Source: Lysobacterales bacterium
GTDB lineage: Bacteria; Pseudomonadota; Gammaproteobacteria; Xanthomonadales; SZUA-36
Reading direction: 5' to 3'
NCBI GenBank assembly: GCA_014238945.1
Contig: JABAAB010000029.1
Coordinates: 1 to 42,701 of the forward strand
DNA: 42,701 nucleotides
Shown in pieces: positions 17,341 through 25,653 of the stretch; the stretch's first letter is position 1, and every line of letters begins with the position of its first letter. A program made the position numbers and the translations under genes. The notes below the pieces were generated by a model. The model was not told the origin of the DNA. It searched no databases and was given only the letters and a program-made list of their open reading frames with translations.

Positions 17341-18078
17341 TTAATCTGAATTGCTGGCTTTGTCCGCAAAGGGAAAATCAGCCGTTTCTACCCGTACCCG
17401 ACTGGAATTGAGCATCTTGACTGTATTTGAATAAGCTGTTTTTTCCTTGCCCCTGGCAATGCTCCAGGCGATGTCATGATGCAATTGAAGGTCCGCTTGC
17501 AACTTGTCACAATCTGCCTCCCAGCCAATCCTGGAGTGTGCTTTTAAATAGGTTGCAACGGCGTGTTTAAAATGGCTGATGAAAGCATTGTGCGAAGCCT
17601 CCAGTATGGCGGTGTGCAACTGGATGTCAGCATCGACACGCCTATCAGGGTCATCCTGGTATTTTTGCATTTCATCATAAGCTGACAGTATGGCGGCCAC
17701 ATCTTCCCTGGTCGCGCGTGCTGCTGCCAGCTGTGCCGCCCTGGGTTCGATAATATGACGAATTTCAAGCAGGGCGAAGAGGAATTCAGGAGTGGCTGTT
17801 TCCGGATCGGCGTGCCAGGAAAGCACGTCGGGATCGAGCATATTCCATGCATTCCGGGGCCGAATCTTGGTTCCACTCCTGGGTGCGGTTGAAATCAAGC
17901 CTTTTCCGGACAGAACTTTGACTGCCTCCCTGAGTGCATTTCTACCGACACCCAGGCTGTCTGCAAGCTGCTGCTCTACCGGCAAGGTCTCACCCTGGGT
18001 GTATTGATCCGTCGCTATTCTTTGGCCCAGAATATCGACCACCGATTTAACCTGGCCCCTGCTGCTTATTTTTTTCAA
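17341..18078 (-). CDS. GntR/FadR (FCD) family transcriptional regulator
   Basis: A 245-residue regulator: N-terminal winged helix (about 10-75, with LPVEQQLADSLGVGRNALREAVKVL and GLISTAPRSGTKI) and a C-terminal FCD ligand domain (about 90-225). FCD metal/ligand residues appear in DADIQLHTAILEASHN and LQLHHDI. The linker WNMLDPDVLSWH is common in hexonate and hexuronate regulators such as DgoR. The start is TTG at 18078, chosen because GGAGG lies six bases upstream and no better start exists. Its gene is divergent from the manD operon and sits beside the KDG operon, so it most likely represses both in the absence of a sugar-acid inducer. Confidence 0.9.
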   Translation of the reverse strand: MKKISSRGQVKSVVDILGQRIATDQYTQGETLPVEQQLADSLGVGRNALREAVKVLSGKGLISTAPRSGTKIRPRNAWNMLDPDVLSWHADPETATPEFLFALLEIRHIIEPRAAQLAAARATREDVAAILSAYDEMQKYQDDPDRRVDADIQLHTAILEASHNAFISHFKHAVATYLKAHSRIGWEADCDKLQADLQLHHDIAWSIARGKEKTAYSNTVKMLNSSRVRVETADFPFADKASNSD

Positions 18079-18505
18079 TAGTTTCCTCCGCCAACGAGTT
18101 AATGTAATTTCGAGTCGCTGCGTCCGGTCTGATTTCTGATAGAAGAAAGTTTACTTGATCCCATGAAGCATATCTATTTGAAATATATAATGGGATTATA
18201 AATCTGTAATGTTTTTATTTATCAAGTCTACTTGGTTATCAGAATGATCATCTAAAGTCTAAAACGAATACATTATAAGATATTGTAGTATATATATTTA
18301 CTAACTTATCATATTGTTTATAAAGATGTTTGTCAAACTTGAATGTAAATTGAATCAGTAAGATTATAAAAATTTTGAGGGCCGTAAAAATTGACAAATC
18401 ATAGGATTATTGATAATTTACACTTGCTCTTTTTAGCACCTGAATAAGCCTTGGGCGATATCATTGAATCAGGAAGCCGCAATGTTCGGATAACGGGTCA
18501 GAACT
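18079..18505. promoter_or_regulatory. Divergent AT-rich control region upstream of manD and the GntR gene
   Basis: These 427 AT-rich bases hold no gene. The region carries the promoters of the manD operon and the regulator. ATATTGTAG at 18280-18288 is shared, inverted, with the other control region at 15816-15824. The flanking TATATATA and TTATAA runs are too simple to assign promoter boxes. No riboswitch or terminator fold was evident. Confidence 0.45.
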
Positions 18506-19714
18506 ATGAAAATCGTTGGTGTAAAGGTCATCGTAACGAGTCCGGATCGTAATTTTGTGACCGTGAAAATCTTGACTGATGAAGGTATTTACGGGATCGG
18601 GGACGCTACATTAAATGGTAGAGAACTGGCCGTTGCCAGTTACCTGAAAGAACACCTGGTCCCCTGCCTGAGAGGCAAAGATCCCCTGCGCACGGAAGAC
18701 ATCTGGCAGTTTCTTTACCGGGGTGCATACTGGCGCAGGGGTCCTGTAACCATGACCGCAATTTCAGCGGTTGATACCGCTCTTTGGGATATCAAGGCCA
18801 AAGCGGCCGGTATGCCGCTGTATCAATTGCTCGGCGGTAAGAGCCGTAACGCAGTCATGGTTTATGGTCACGCCAATGGGCGCGACATTGAAGAAACTTC
18901 TGATGAAGTCGCCAGGTATATCGAACTCGGTTATCGTGCGGTCCGTGCGCAAACAGGTATTCCCGGGTTGGGCTCCACCTACGGGGTGTCGGTGGACAAG
19001 ATGTTTTATGAACCTGCAGATGCAGACCTGCCCAGTGAAAATACCTGGTCTTGCGAACAATATCTCGATCACATCCCCGTGCTGTTTGATACCCTCCGCG
19101 ATCGTTTTGGTTTCGGACCTCACCTGTTGCATGATGTACACCACCGCCTGACACCCATAGAGGCAGCACGCCTGGGAAAGTCGTTGGAAGATTACCGATT
19201 GTTCTGGCTTGAAGACGCTGTTACGGCTGAAAATCAGGAGGGTTTCCGCCTGATTCGCCAGCACACAGTGACACCGCTGGCAGTAGGTGAGGTCTTCAAT
19301 ACGATATGGGACTGCAAGCAACTCATTGAAGAGCAGCTCATCGACTACATTCGTGCCACCGTCGTACACGCAGGTGGCATCAGCCATTTGAGACGAATCG
19401 CTGATCTTGCCTCGCTGTATCATATTAAAACCGGCTGTCACGGGGCCACCGATCTTTCGCCTGTTTGCATGGGGGCTGCACTTCACTTCGATCTGTGGGT
19501 ACCGAATTTCGGAGTTCAGGAGTACATGCGGCATACCGAAAAAACCGATGAAGTTTTTCCACATGACTATTCCTTCGACAATGGCTTCATGCAACCGGGA
19601 GAGGCGGCTGGTCATGGTGTGGATATTAACGAAGAACTCGCAGCAAAATATCCTTATCAGCGGGCCTTTTTGCCGATCAATCGTCTTCAGGACGGCACCA
19701 TGTGGAACTGGTAA
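18506..19714 (+). CDS. manD: D-mannonate dehydratase (enolase superfamily, ManD)
   Basis: ManD dehydrates D-mannonate to 2-keto-3-deoxygluconate. The 402-residue length and residue numbering match the characterised ManD family, recalled from memory. Metal ligands Asp210, Glu236 and Glu262 are present. So are catalytic Tyr159, His212 and His312 and the substrate-side Arg147. The C-terminus [10 protein letters not shown] is the family's typical ending. Together these make a real acid-sugar dehydratase more likely than a degenerate homologue; D-gluconate activity occurs in some relatives. First gene of a plus-strand operon, 18 bases before the FAD oxidoreductase. It supplies KDG to KdgK and Eda encoded across the regulator gene. 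Confidence 0.93.
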   Translation: MKIVGVKVIVTSPDRNFVTVKILTDEGIYGIGDATLNGRELAVASYLKEHLVPCLRGKDPLRTEDIWQFLYRGAYWRRGPVTMTAISAVDTALWDIKAKAAGMPLYQLLGGKSRNAVMVYGHANGRDIEETSDEVARYIELGYRAVRAQTGIPGLGSTYGVSVDKMFYEPADADLPSENTWSCEQYLDHIPVLFDTLRDRFGFGPHLLHDVHHRLTPIEAARLGKSLEDYRLFWLEDAVTAENQEGFRLIRQHTVTPLAVGEVFNTIWDCKQLIEEQLIDYIRATVVHAGGISHLRRIADLASLYHIKTGCHGATDLSPVCMGAALHFDLWVPNFGVQEYMRHTEKTDEVFPHDYSFDNGFMQPGEAAGHGVDINEELAAKYPYQRAFLPINRLQDGTMWNW

Positions 19715-19732
19715 GAACGGTTGGGGATTTTT

Positions 19733-21316
19733 ATGGCTGATTATGACGTCATCATAGCTGGCGGCGGACACAACGGGCTGATCTGTGCCGCAGTACTGGC
19801 ACAAAACGGACTGACGGTACTCGTGGCTGAACGGAATGACTGGGTGGGGGGAGGCGTGGTAACACGCGAACTTACGCTGCCCGGTTTCAGACACGATCCA
19901 TTCGGTTCCTCGCATGTGTGGATACACCTTAATCCGGCCTTCGGACAACTACTACCTGAACTGGAAAAACACGGGCTGAAATATATCTGGTCAGATGACC
20001 ATATCACCGGCCATCCGAACAAGTATGAAGGCCAGGGTATTATCGTTTACAAGGATGTCGATAAGACCTGTGACAGCATTGCAGAGTATTCCGTCGCGGA
20101 CGCACGTCGCTACCGTGAAATATATGAAGAATTTGGCGAGATCAAGGAGGGTGTGGTCAAGAGCATGTTCAGCCCGCCCGCCCCACCCAGTTATATGTAC
20201 CAGGGTCTGGAAAATAACCCGAAAGGACTCCAGCGCCTGCGCGATTACCAGTTGAGCTCACGCCAGTTTACTCTGGAGAATTTTGAAAATGAGCATGTCC
20301 GGGCCTTTATTCTTGGCTGGGCGATGGCACCTCAAACCCTGCCCGACCAACTGGGTACGGCCGCTGGGTTTTATGTGATGATTCCGAGCATCCACTATTT
20401 TGGGCAATCGATTCCCCAGGGCGGCAGCGGTATGCTTTCGGAGGCATTGAAAAGCTGCATTGAAGCCAATGGCGGCACGGTGAAGACCGGTGCAACTGTC
20501 AGCAAGTTTATCGCCGATGCTGGCGTATGCAGGGGCATTCGCCTTGACAATGGCGAAGAAATTCTAGCCGGCCAGGCAGTGGTTAGCGGGCTGGATCCTT
20601 ACCAGACCTATCTGAAAGGGTTCGAAGACCATGAGCTACCCAATGGTTTCAAGGACATGGTTCGCAATTTCAAATTTGGTGATATCACCATAGCCCGAAT
20701 ACACTATGCATTGCATGAGGCGCCCACTTTCAAATCCGGCCCGGAAATGGATAAGACGGCCTTCCAGAGAATATTCGGTAATATGGCTGATATAGACCGT
20801 CAGTATCTTGAGATCGCTGCCGGCAAAGTACCGACTGATCCATTCCTGTGGACCGCCGCCTGGACCACGTTAGACCCAAGCCGGGCCCCGGACGGTAAAC
20901 ACACTCTGATCATGGATACCTTTGTCCCCGTTGATCTTGTCAACGGCAATGACTGGGAACAGCTCGGGCCTGACTATTGTCGCAATGTGATGCTCCCGCA
21001 ACTGCAGAACTACTCCACCAACATGAATCCGGACAACATCATTGCTGAATATGTTGAAACCGGTCCCAGCCTTGAGCGTGCCAATTGGTGCTTCAACCGC
21101 GGCGTGACCACCGGTGGTGAACGCACCCTCGCGCAAATGGGCGCATTCAGGCCATTTCCAAATTATTCGAACTATCGCGGCCCCCTCGAAAAGCTGTACA
21201 TGACAGGGCCATCATGTCATCCGGGTGGCGGCATTTGCGGTATGGGGACCATCACCGCCGATGAGATACTTCTAGATTTGGGTATACGGGGGGAAGATGA
21301 TGACTTTGATTTTTAA
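19733..21316 (+). CDS. FAD-dependent oxidoreductase, phytoene-desaturase-like (NAD(P)/FAD)
   Basis: A 527-residue flavoprotein. The N-terminal dinucleotide fold DVIIAGGGHNGLICAAVLAQ with VLVAERNDWVGGG is the signature of the phytoene desaturase / PYROXD2 group, and the C-terminal LYMTGPSCHPGGGICGMGT closes the FAD site. Members oxidise or desaturate carotenoids, amines or other substrates; the true substrate here is unknown. I start at ATG 19733 rather than the upstream TTG because the family begins just before the Rossmann strand. It lies between manD and the nitrilase gene in one operon, which argues for a small catabolic substrate and against carotenoids; no other carotenoid genes are present. 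Confidence 0.85.
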   Translation: MADYDVIIAGGGHNGLICAAVLAQNGLTVLVAERNDWVGGGVVTRELTLPGFRHDPFGSSHVWIHLNPAFGQLLPELEKHGLKYIWSDDHITGHPNKYEGQGIIVYKDVDKTCDSIAEYSVADARRYREIYEEFGEIKEGVVKSMFSPPAPPSYMYQGLENNPKGLQRLRDYQLSSRQFTLENFENEHVRAFILGWAMAPQTLPDQLGTAAGFYVMIPSIHYFGQSIPQGGSGMLSEALKSCIEANGGTVKTGATVSKFIADAGVCRGIRLDNGEEILAGQAVVSGLDPYQTYLKGFEDHELPNGFKDMVRNFKFGDITIARIHYALHEAPTFKSGPEMDKTAFQRIFGNMADIDRQYLEIAAGKVPTDPFLWTAAWTTLDPSRAPDGKHTLIMDTFVPVDLVNGNDWEQLGPDYCRNVMLPQLQNYSTNMNPDNIIAEYVETGPSLERANWCFNRGVTTGGERTLAQMGAFRPFPNYSNYRGPLEKLYMTGPSCHPGGGICGMGTITADEILLDLGIRGEDDDFDF

Positions 21317-21370
21317 AACCCATATCCAGCCGGTGTTATGGCACCGCGGACATTTAAAAAGGTAACAGAC

Positions 21371-22525
21371 ATGGCAAGAGACAGAATTGAACCCTATACA
21401 GCATTGATCATCCAGCCAGAAGTGACCGTGGTGGACGATCGTGCAGGCATCCAGCAAAACCTTGACCGGGTCAAAAACCTCATACATTTCGGAGTCGGCT
21501 ACTTCTGGGAAGTCCCGGTGCGATTGGTGGTTTTGCCGGAATATTTTTTACAGGGTGTCGGTACGCCCGGTAAGGGTGAAACCGGTATCAAGGACGCCAT
21601 GAAGAAGTCCGTTACCATTCCCGGCCCGGAAATTGACCAGTTAGGGGATATCGCCAAAGAGTACGGTCTTTATATTTGTGGTGGCGGTGTCATGGAACGG
21701 GTGCCGGAGTTTCCCGACCGCTGGTTTAATACCAACTTTATTGTCGGACCCTCGGGTGATGTGGTTCTCAGGTATCACAAGTGGCATATACCGGCCTACA
21801 TCGGGCTGGGTACCAGCCCCCATGATCTGTTTGACGAATATTGCGAGAAACTGGGTGGTGACATCAAGGACTTGTTTCCCGTCATTGATACTGAGATCGG
21901 CAAGCTGGGCACAATGACCTGTCATGATGGCTGTACGCCCGAGGTTTCACGGGCACTGGGCTACAACGGTGCCGAAGTGATTTGTCACCCGGGCGCCATC
22001 CAGGAAGTGGAAGGTGTTTCACAGCCTTGGGATTTCTGGATGTTTACCCGGCGCACCCGCGCGCACGACAACATGTGCTACCTGCTGGGCTCGAACTGGG
22101 GTTCGGTGAACTATGAATACTACCCCAAGGCGTTTTGCCCCGGTCATTCTTTCGCGATCGATTATACCGGGATGGTTTTGCGCGAAGCACCTTATCCTGT
22201 GGAGCAAGTGCTCGCAGTCGGGCTGGATATCGAGGCCTTACGCAACCATCGCACCCGCACGATTCATAACTGTTGGGTGGACATCCGCACCGAGGGCTTC
22301 CAGCAGATTTACGAAAAACCCATCTACCCCCCCAATCGCTTCCCAACCGGCAACCCACCCAGAACATTGTCTGACAAAGTCAGTATCTGCAAGGAAGTAT
22401 TTGATGATTTGTACGCTCGGGGCCAATTTACGCCACCGGCAGGTTATGAACCCGGAGACATATCTGAACTGCTGCAAAAACGAATTGATTACGCTCAACG
22501 TACCGGTCGGTTGAGAAAGAGCTGA
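21371..22525 (+). CDS. Nitrilase/amidase superfamily hydrolase
   Basis: Carbon-nitrogen hydrolase of 384 residues with the complete catalytic triad: Glu57 (LPEYFLQG), Lys137 (LRYHKWHIP) and Cys184 (TMTCHDGCTPE). These enzymes hydrolyse C-N bonds of amides, N-carbamoyl groups or nitriles, and DGCTPE is closer to aliphatic amidase-like members than to true nitrilases. ATG at 21371 is chosen because the family starts just ahead of ALIIQPEVTV; the frame is open further upstream without a good ribosome site. Third gene of the manD operon. The pairing with an FAD oxidoreductase, an aminotransferase and an aldehyde dehydrogenase suggests a nitrogen-bearing substrate. Confidence 0.87.
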   Translation: MARDRIEPYTALIIQPEVTVVDDRAGIQQNLDRVKNLIHFGVGYFWEVPVRLVVLPEYFLQGVGTPGKGETGIKDAMKKSVTIPGPEIDQLGDIAKEYGLYICGGGVMERVPEFPDRWFNTNFIVGPSGDVVLRYHKWHIPAYIGLGTSPHDLFDEYCEKLGGDIKDLFPVIDTEIGKLGTMTCHDGCTPEVSRALGYNGAEVICHPGAIQEVEGVSQPWDFWMFTRRTRAHDNMCYLLGSNWGSVNYEYYPKAFCPGHSFAIDYTGMVLREAPYPVEQVLAVGLDIEALRNHRTRTIHNCWVDIRTEGFQQIYEKPIYPPNRFPTGNPPRTLSDKVSICKEVFDDLYARGQFTPPAGYEPGDISELLQKRIDYAQRTGRLRKS

Positions 22526-22542
22526 GTTCGACGGAGTCCATC

Positions 22543-22794
22543 ATGAAAGTCAGGAGTAAACTCGCAGACATCGATTTTCTGTTTGGAAAATTCCAGTACA
22601 AGAAAGATCACCTGATCGTTCATTCAGACCCGGGGCAGAGCATGGAGAGCAAAGTCTATGTCAGTCCGGATGATATTGTTGCAGCCCTGGGCTGTGCGCT
22701 GACAAATCCGATGGTTTGGGTCTATTTTCTGGGATTCCCGTTTTTCCTGGTCCGTTATCGACGTCGCCATCGACGTAAACGCCAAACCAAATAA
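22543..22794 (+). CDS. Small membrane protein of unknown function
   Basis: An 83-residue protein I do not recognise. The N-terminal 50 residues look soluble and charged (MKVRSKLADIDFLFGKFQY). One hydrophobic segment (about 52-71, with NPMVWVYFLGFPFFLV) precedes a very basic tail RYRRRHRRKR, so the C-terminus should face the cytoplasm. It lies 17 bases after the nitrilase stop and 63 before the aminotransferase start, so it belongs to the operon. It could anchor or assemble an enzyme complex, but nothing in the sequence shows that. Confidence 0.6.
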   Translation: MKVRSKLADIDFLFGKFQYKKDHLIVHSDPGQSMESKVYVSPDDIVAALGCALTNPMVWVYFLGFPFFLVRYRRRHRRKRQTK

Positions 22795-22857
22795 TCAAGA
22801 ATCAAGCTGATACGCAAAGTAAACCGAATGTTTCCGGATGACAAGAGCAATGACCCC

Positions 22858-23943
22858 ATGACCACTTTGACACCCGTTGCCAGCGTTATGAAACTGGCAC
22901 CTTATGTCCAGGGAAAGAGCAGTATTGCCGGTGTGCGCAAGCCGATCAAGCTCTCTTCCAATGAATCCTCATACGGACCGAGCCCCAGGGCGCTCAAGGC
23001 CTACCAGGAATACAGTGCCCATCTCAATCGATATCCTGATGGTTCACAGCAGGAATTACGCGAGGCCATCGCTGGGGTTCATGGACTGAATGTGGATCAG
23101 ATTATTTGTGGTAACGGTTCGGATGAACTGATCCTGCTATCCGTACGTGCTTATCTTAGGTCCGGTGACGAAGCCCTGTTAAGCGAGAACGGCTTTATCA
23201 TGAGCAACATCCATTGCATAGCACAAGACGCTGAAGTTGTTATAGCGCCGGAAAAATCCTACCGGGTTGATGTTGATGCGATGCTTGAGCGTGTCAGCGC
23301 AAAAACGCGTTTTTGCAATATTGCAAATCCAAACAACCCCACAGGTACCTACATCAGCGATTCTGAAGTGAGAAGATTGCATGCGGGCCTGCCGGCTAAC
23401 TGTCTGTTGCTGATTGACAACGCCTATGCGGAATACGTTGATCAGCAGGACTTTGCCAGCAGTGAGACACTGGTCGATGAATTTGACAATGTCGTCACGA
23501 CGCGGACATTTTCCAAAATCCATGGTCTGGCCGGATTGCGTATAGGCTGGGCATATTGCCCGCCGGAATTCATTTCTGTCGTGCAACGCATCAGAACACC
23601 CTTCAATACCAACGGGCCGGCTATGTCGGCTGCCGCGGCAGCGGTGCAGGATACGGAATTCACCCGTGGTGTAAAACAACAAAATGCCAGTTCATTGCTT
23701 CGGATCGAGACCGCGCTTACGCGGATCGGGATTGAAGTGATTCCCAGCGCGACTAATTTCTACCTGCTAAGATTTGATCCGGAAAGCGGCAAATCCGGTT
23801 CGGAGGCCGCCGATTTTCTGCAATCGCGCGGTATTATTCCACGTCCTGCGGGGGGCTCTGATGTGTTTCTGCGGATCACTGTCGGATTCGACCAGGAAAA
23901 CGATGCGGTTATTGAAGCACTGACTGATTATATGGCGGATTGA
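22858..23943 (+). CDS. Histidinol-phosphate-aminotransferase-like PLP enzyme
   Basis: Fold-type I aminotransferase of the HisC subgroup, 361 residues from ATG 22858. It shows the pattern KLSSNESSYGPSP, NPNNPTG (158-164), DNAYAEY, and the Schiff-base lysine Lys220 in TFSKIHGLAGLRIGW. HisC relatives outside histidine operons often transaminate other amino acids or amine compounds, and no his genes are nearby, so I do not assign hisC. The frame is open ten codons further (22828) without benefit to the fold. The gene sits in the manD operon between the membrane protein and aldehyde dehydrogenase genes, and its stop is 17 bases before the ALDH start. Confidence 0.83.
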   Translation: MTTLTPVASVMKLAPYVQGKSSIAGVRKPIKLSSNESSYGPSPRALKAYQEYSAHLNRYPDGSQQELREAIAGVHGLNVDQIICGNGSDELILLSVRAYLRSGDEALLSENGFIMSNIHCIAQDAEVVIAPEKSYRVDVDAMLERVSAKTRFCNIANPNNPTGTYISDSEVRRLHAGLPANCLLLIDNAYAEYVDQQDFASSETLVDEFDNVVTTRTFSKIHGLAGLRIGWAYCPPEFISVVQRIRTPFNTNGPAMSAAAAAVQDTEFTRGVKQQNASSLLRIETALTRIGIEVIPSATNFYLLRFDPESGKSGSEAADFLQSRGIIPRPAGGSDVFLRITVGFDQENDAVIEALTDYMAD

Positions 23944-23960
23944 GGCAGGGGAAAAACCCA

Positions 23961-25451
23961 GTGACTGAACATGTAATAACACCACTTGTCGAGCGTCGAC
24001 TCGAAGAGACCCAGCGGCTACTGATCAATGGTCATTGGCAGACCGCCAGCGACGGGTGCACCCAGAGTATTAACAATCCCTCCAGCGGCGAAATCATTAC
24101 CACTGCAGCAGCTGCCACCATTGAAGATGCCAGTAAGGCGGTGGCTGCGGCACGGACGAGCTTTGACAATCATAGCTGGACCGGTTTGACACCAGCACAT
24201 CGGGCCAGGGTACTGTGGCGTGTTGCCGATTTGATCGAAGCCAATGCTGCGGAAATTGCTGAACTGGAAATGCTTGATGCCGGAAAGTTCTATCTAGGTG
24301 CTTTGAATGGCGAAGTCCCGTTTGCGGCGGAATGCTTCCGGTATTACGCAGGTTGGTGCACCAAGATCGAAGGAACCACCAAGCAGCTTTCCATCGTTCC
24401 TGACCAGGCTTTTCATATCTACACACAGCGCGAACCGATCGGTGTAGCAGCGCTGATCATTCCCTGGAACGGTCCTTTGGTTCAGGCGGCCTGGAAAATC
24501 GCCCCGGCGCTGGCCGCCGGTTGCAGCGTGGTGGTCAAGCCCGCAAGCCAAACACCCTTATCCGTCACCCGTCTTGGAGAATTGATGATAGAGGCTGGTG
24601 TGCCCGATGGTGTGATCAACATCATCCCGGGTAGCGGATCCAGCATCGGCCGATGGCTGGCCGAGCATCCCGATGTCGACAAGGTATCGTTTACCGGGTC
24701 CACAGAAGTCGGTAAGCAGATCATCGATTCGGCCAAGGGAAATTTAAAGAAAATCACGCTGGAATTGGGTGGTAAGTCGCCTGTCATCGTATTCGATGAT
24801 GCGGATCTGGAGCTTGCCATCGAAGGCGCGGCACAGGCCATTTTCTCCTCTGCAGGGCAGGTGTGCGTTGCTGGTTCACGTCTGTATGTTCAGGACACGG
24901 TCTACGATCAGGTCGTCGAAGGTGTGGCGGATATAGCCAGAACCCTGAAAGTGGGACCAGCCACGAACAGCGCTATGGACATGGGTCCACTGATATCCCT
25001 GCAGCATATGCAGGGCGTGTATCGGATGGTCGAGGCCGGGCTTGAGGAAGGTGCCCGGGTGGTCACGGGTGGAAATCTGTTGACTGACCTGGGTGGTTAC
25101 TTCATGGAACCGACGGTATTGGCTGATACCTCGCATGACATGAGTGTGGTCAGAGAAGAGATTTTTGGTCCGGTATTGGTGACCATGCCATTTGGAAGTA
25201 ACGATGACATCACGACGATGGCCAATGACAGTGAATTCGGTCTGGCGGCCAGCATATGGACACGCGATGTCAACAAAGCACACCGGATGGCCAGTGCCAT
25301 CCGTGCCGGTCTGGTGTGGATCAACTGTCACGGCATTCCTGATATGGCTATCCCGTTTGGTGGCTACAAGCAGTCGGGTTGGGGGCGGGAGAATGGCTAT
25401 GAATCCCTGCTGCAGTACACCGAACTGAAATCGGTAGTGGCGCGACTCTAG
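23961..25451 (+). CDS. NAD(P)-dependent aldehyde dehydrogenase
   Basis: ALDH superfamily member of 496 residues from GTG 23961, with catalytic Cys302 (AGQVCVAGSRL), general base Glu268 (LELGGKSP) and oxyanion Asn170 (PWNGPL). The overall pattern is that of the betaine/aldehyde dehydrogenase branch that oxidises aliphatic or amino aldehydes to acids. The GTG has AGGCAGGGG upstream; an in-frame TTG at 23940 would overlap the previous gene. Last gene of the manD operon. Its stop codon TAG lies inside the terminal inverted repeat of the adjacent MITE, so the insertion reached the very end of the gene without evident loss of protein. Confidence 0.9.
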   Translation: MTEHVITPLVERRLEETQRLLINGHWQTASDGCTQSINNPSSGEIITTAAAATIEDASKAVAAARTSFDNHSWTGLTPAHRARVLWRVADLIEANAAEIAELEMLDAGKFYLGALNGEVPFAAECFRYYAGWCTKIEGTTKQLSIVPDQAFHIYTQREPIGVAALIIPWNGPLVQAAWKIAPALAAGCSVVVKPASQTPLSVTRLGELMIEAGVPDGVINIIPGSGSSIGRWLAEHPDVDKVSFTGSTEVGKQIIDSAKGNLKKITLELGGKSPVIVFDDADLELAIEGAAQAIFSSAGQVCVAGSRLYVQDTVYDQVVEGVADIARTLKVGPATNSAMDMGPLISLQHMQGVYRMVEAGLEEGARVVTGGNLLTDLGGYFMEPTVLADTSHDMSVVREEIFGPVLVTMPFGSNDDITTMANDSEFGLAASIWTRDVNKAHRMASAIRAGLVWINCHGIPDMAIPFGGYKQSGWGRENGYESLLQYTELKSVVARL

Positions 25452-25627
25452 TGTGGTGTAACCTATAAATGGCACATATCAGCGTGGCGAGACGCCGTTA
25501 GCTGCAAGCCGCATCCTGCAGGGAATGGCCTGTCCTTTTCAAGAGATGCAACGCCGCGAGTGACGGCTTCCCGCCGCGCCCGAAGGGAGGCCCACAAATG
25601 ATCCAATCCTGCTTTACACCACACTAG
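25448..25627. mobile_element. 180-bp MITE-like element with 14-bp perfect terminal inverted repeats
   Basis: The ends CTAGTGTGGTGTAA (25448-25461) and its exact reverse complement (25614-25627) enclose a G+C-rich core with no plausible transposase. CTAG at both ends may be part of the inverted repeat or a target duplication of CTAG, as made by IS5-type elements. The left end overlaps the ALDH stop codon. An open frame on the minus strand crosses the element but is likely fortuitous. The element separates the manD operon from the LLM gene. The parent transposon is unidentified. Confidence 0.75.
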
Positions 25628-25653
25628 GAGGCGTTCTTTCAGGGTGAGAGTTG

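Noticed and set aside
18764-19948. Long open frame on the minus strand (394 codons) across manD
   Set aside because: It is fully antisense to manD, whose catalytic residues are all present; its translation has no recognisable motif and no ribosome site.
19733-21316. Carotenoid (phytoene) desaturase role for the FAD protein
   Set aside because: No crtB, crtE or other carotenoid genes in the window; the family is broad.
22858-23943. Calling the HisC-like gene hisC
   Set aside because: No histidine-biosynthesis genes nearby and the operon is catabolic; sequence supports the subgroup only.
24876-25475. 199-codon minus-strand frame in the ALDH gene
   Set aside because: Shadow of the ALDH coding sequence; ends at random in the MITE.
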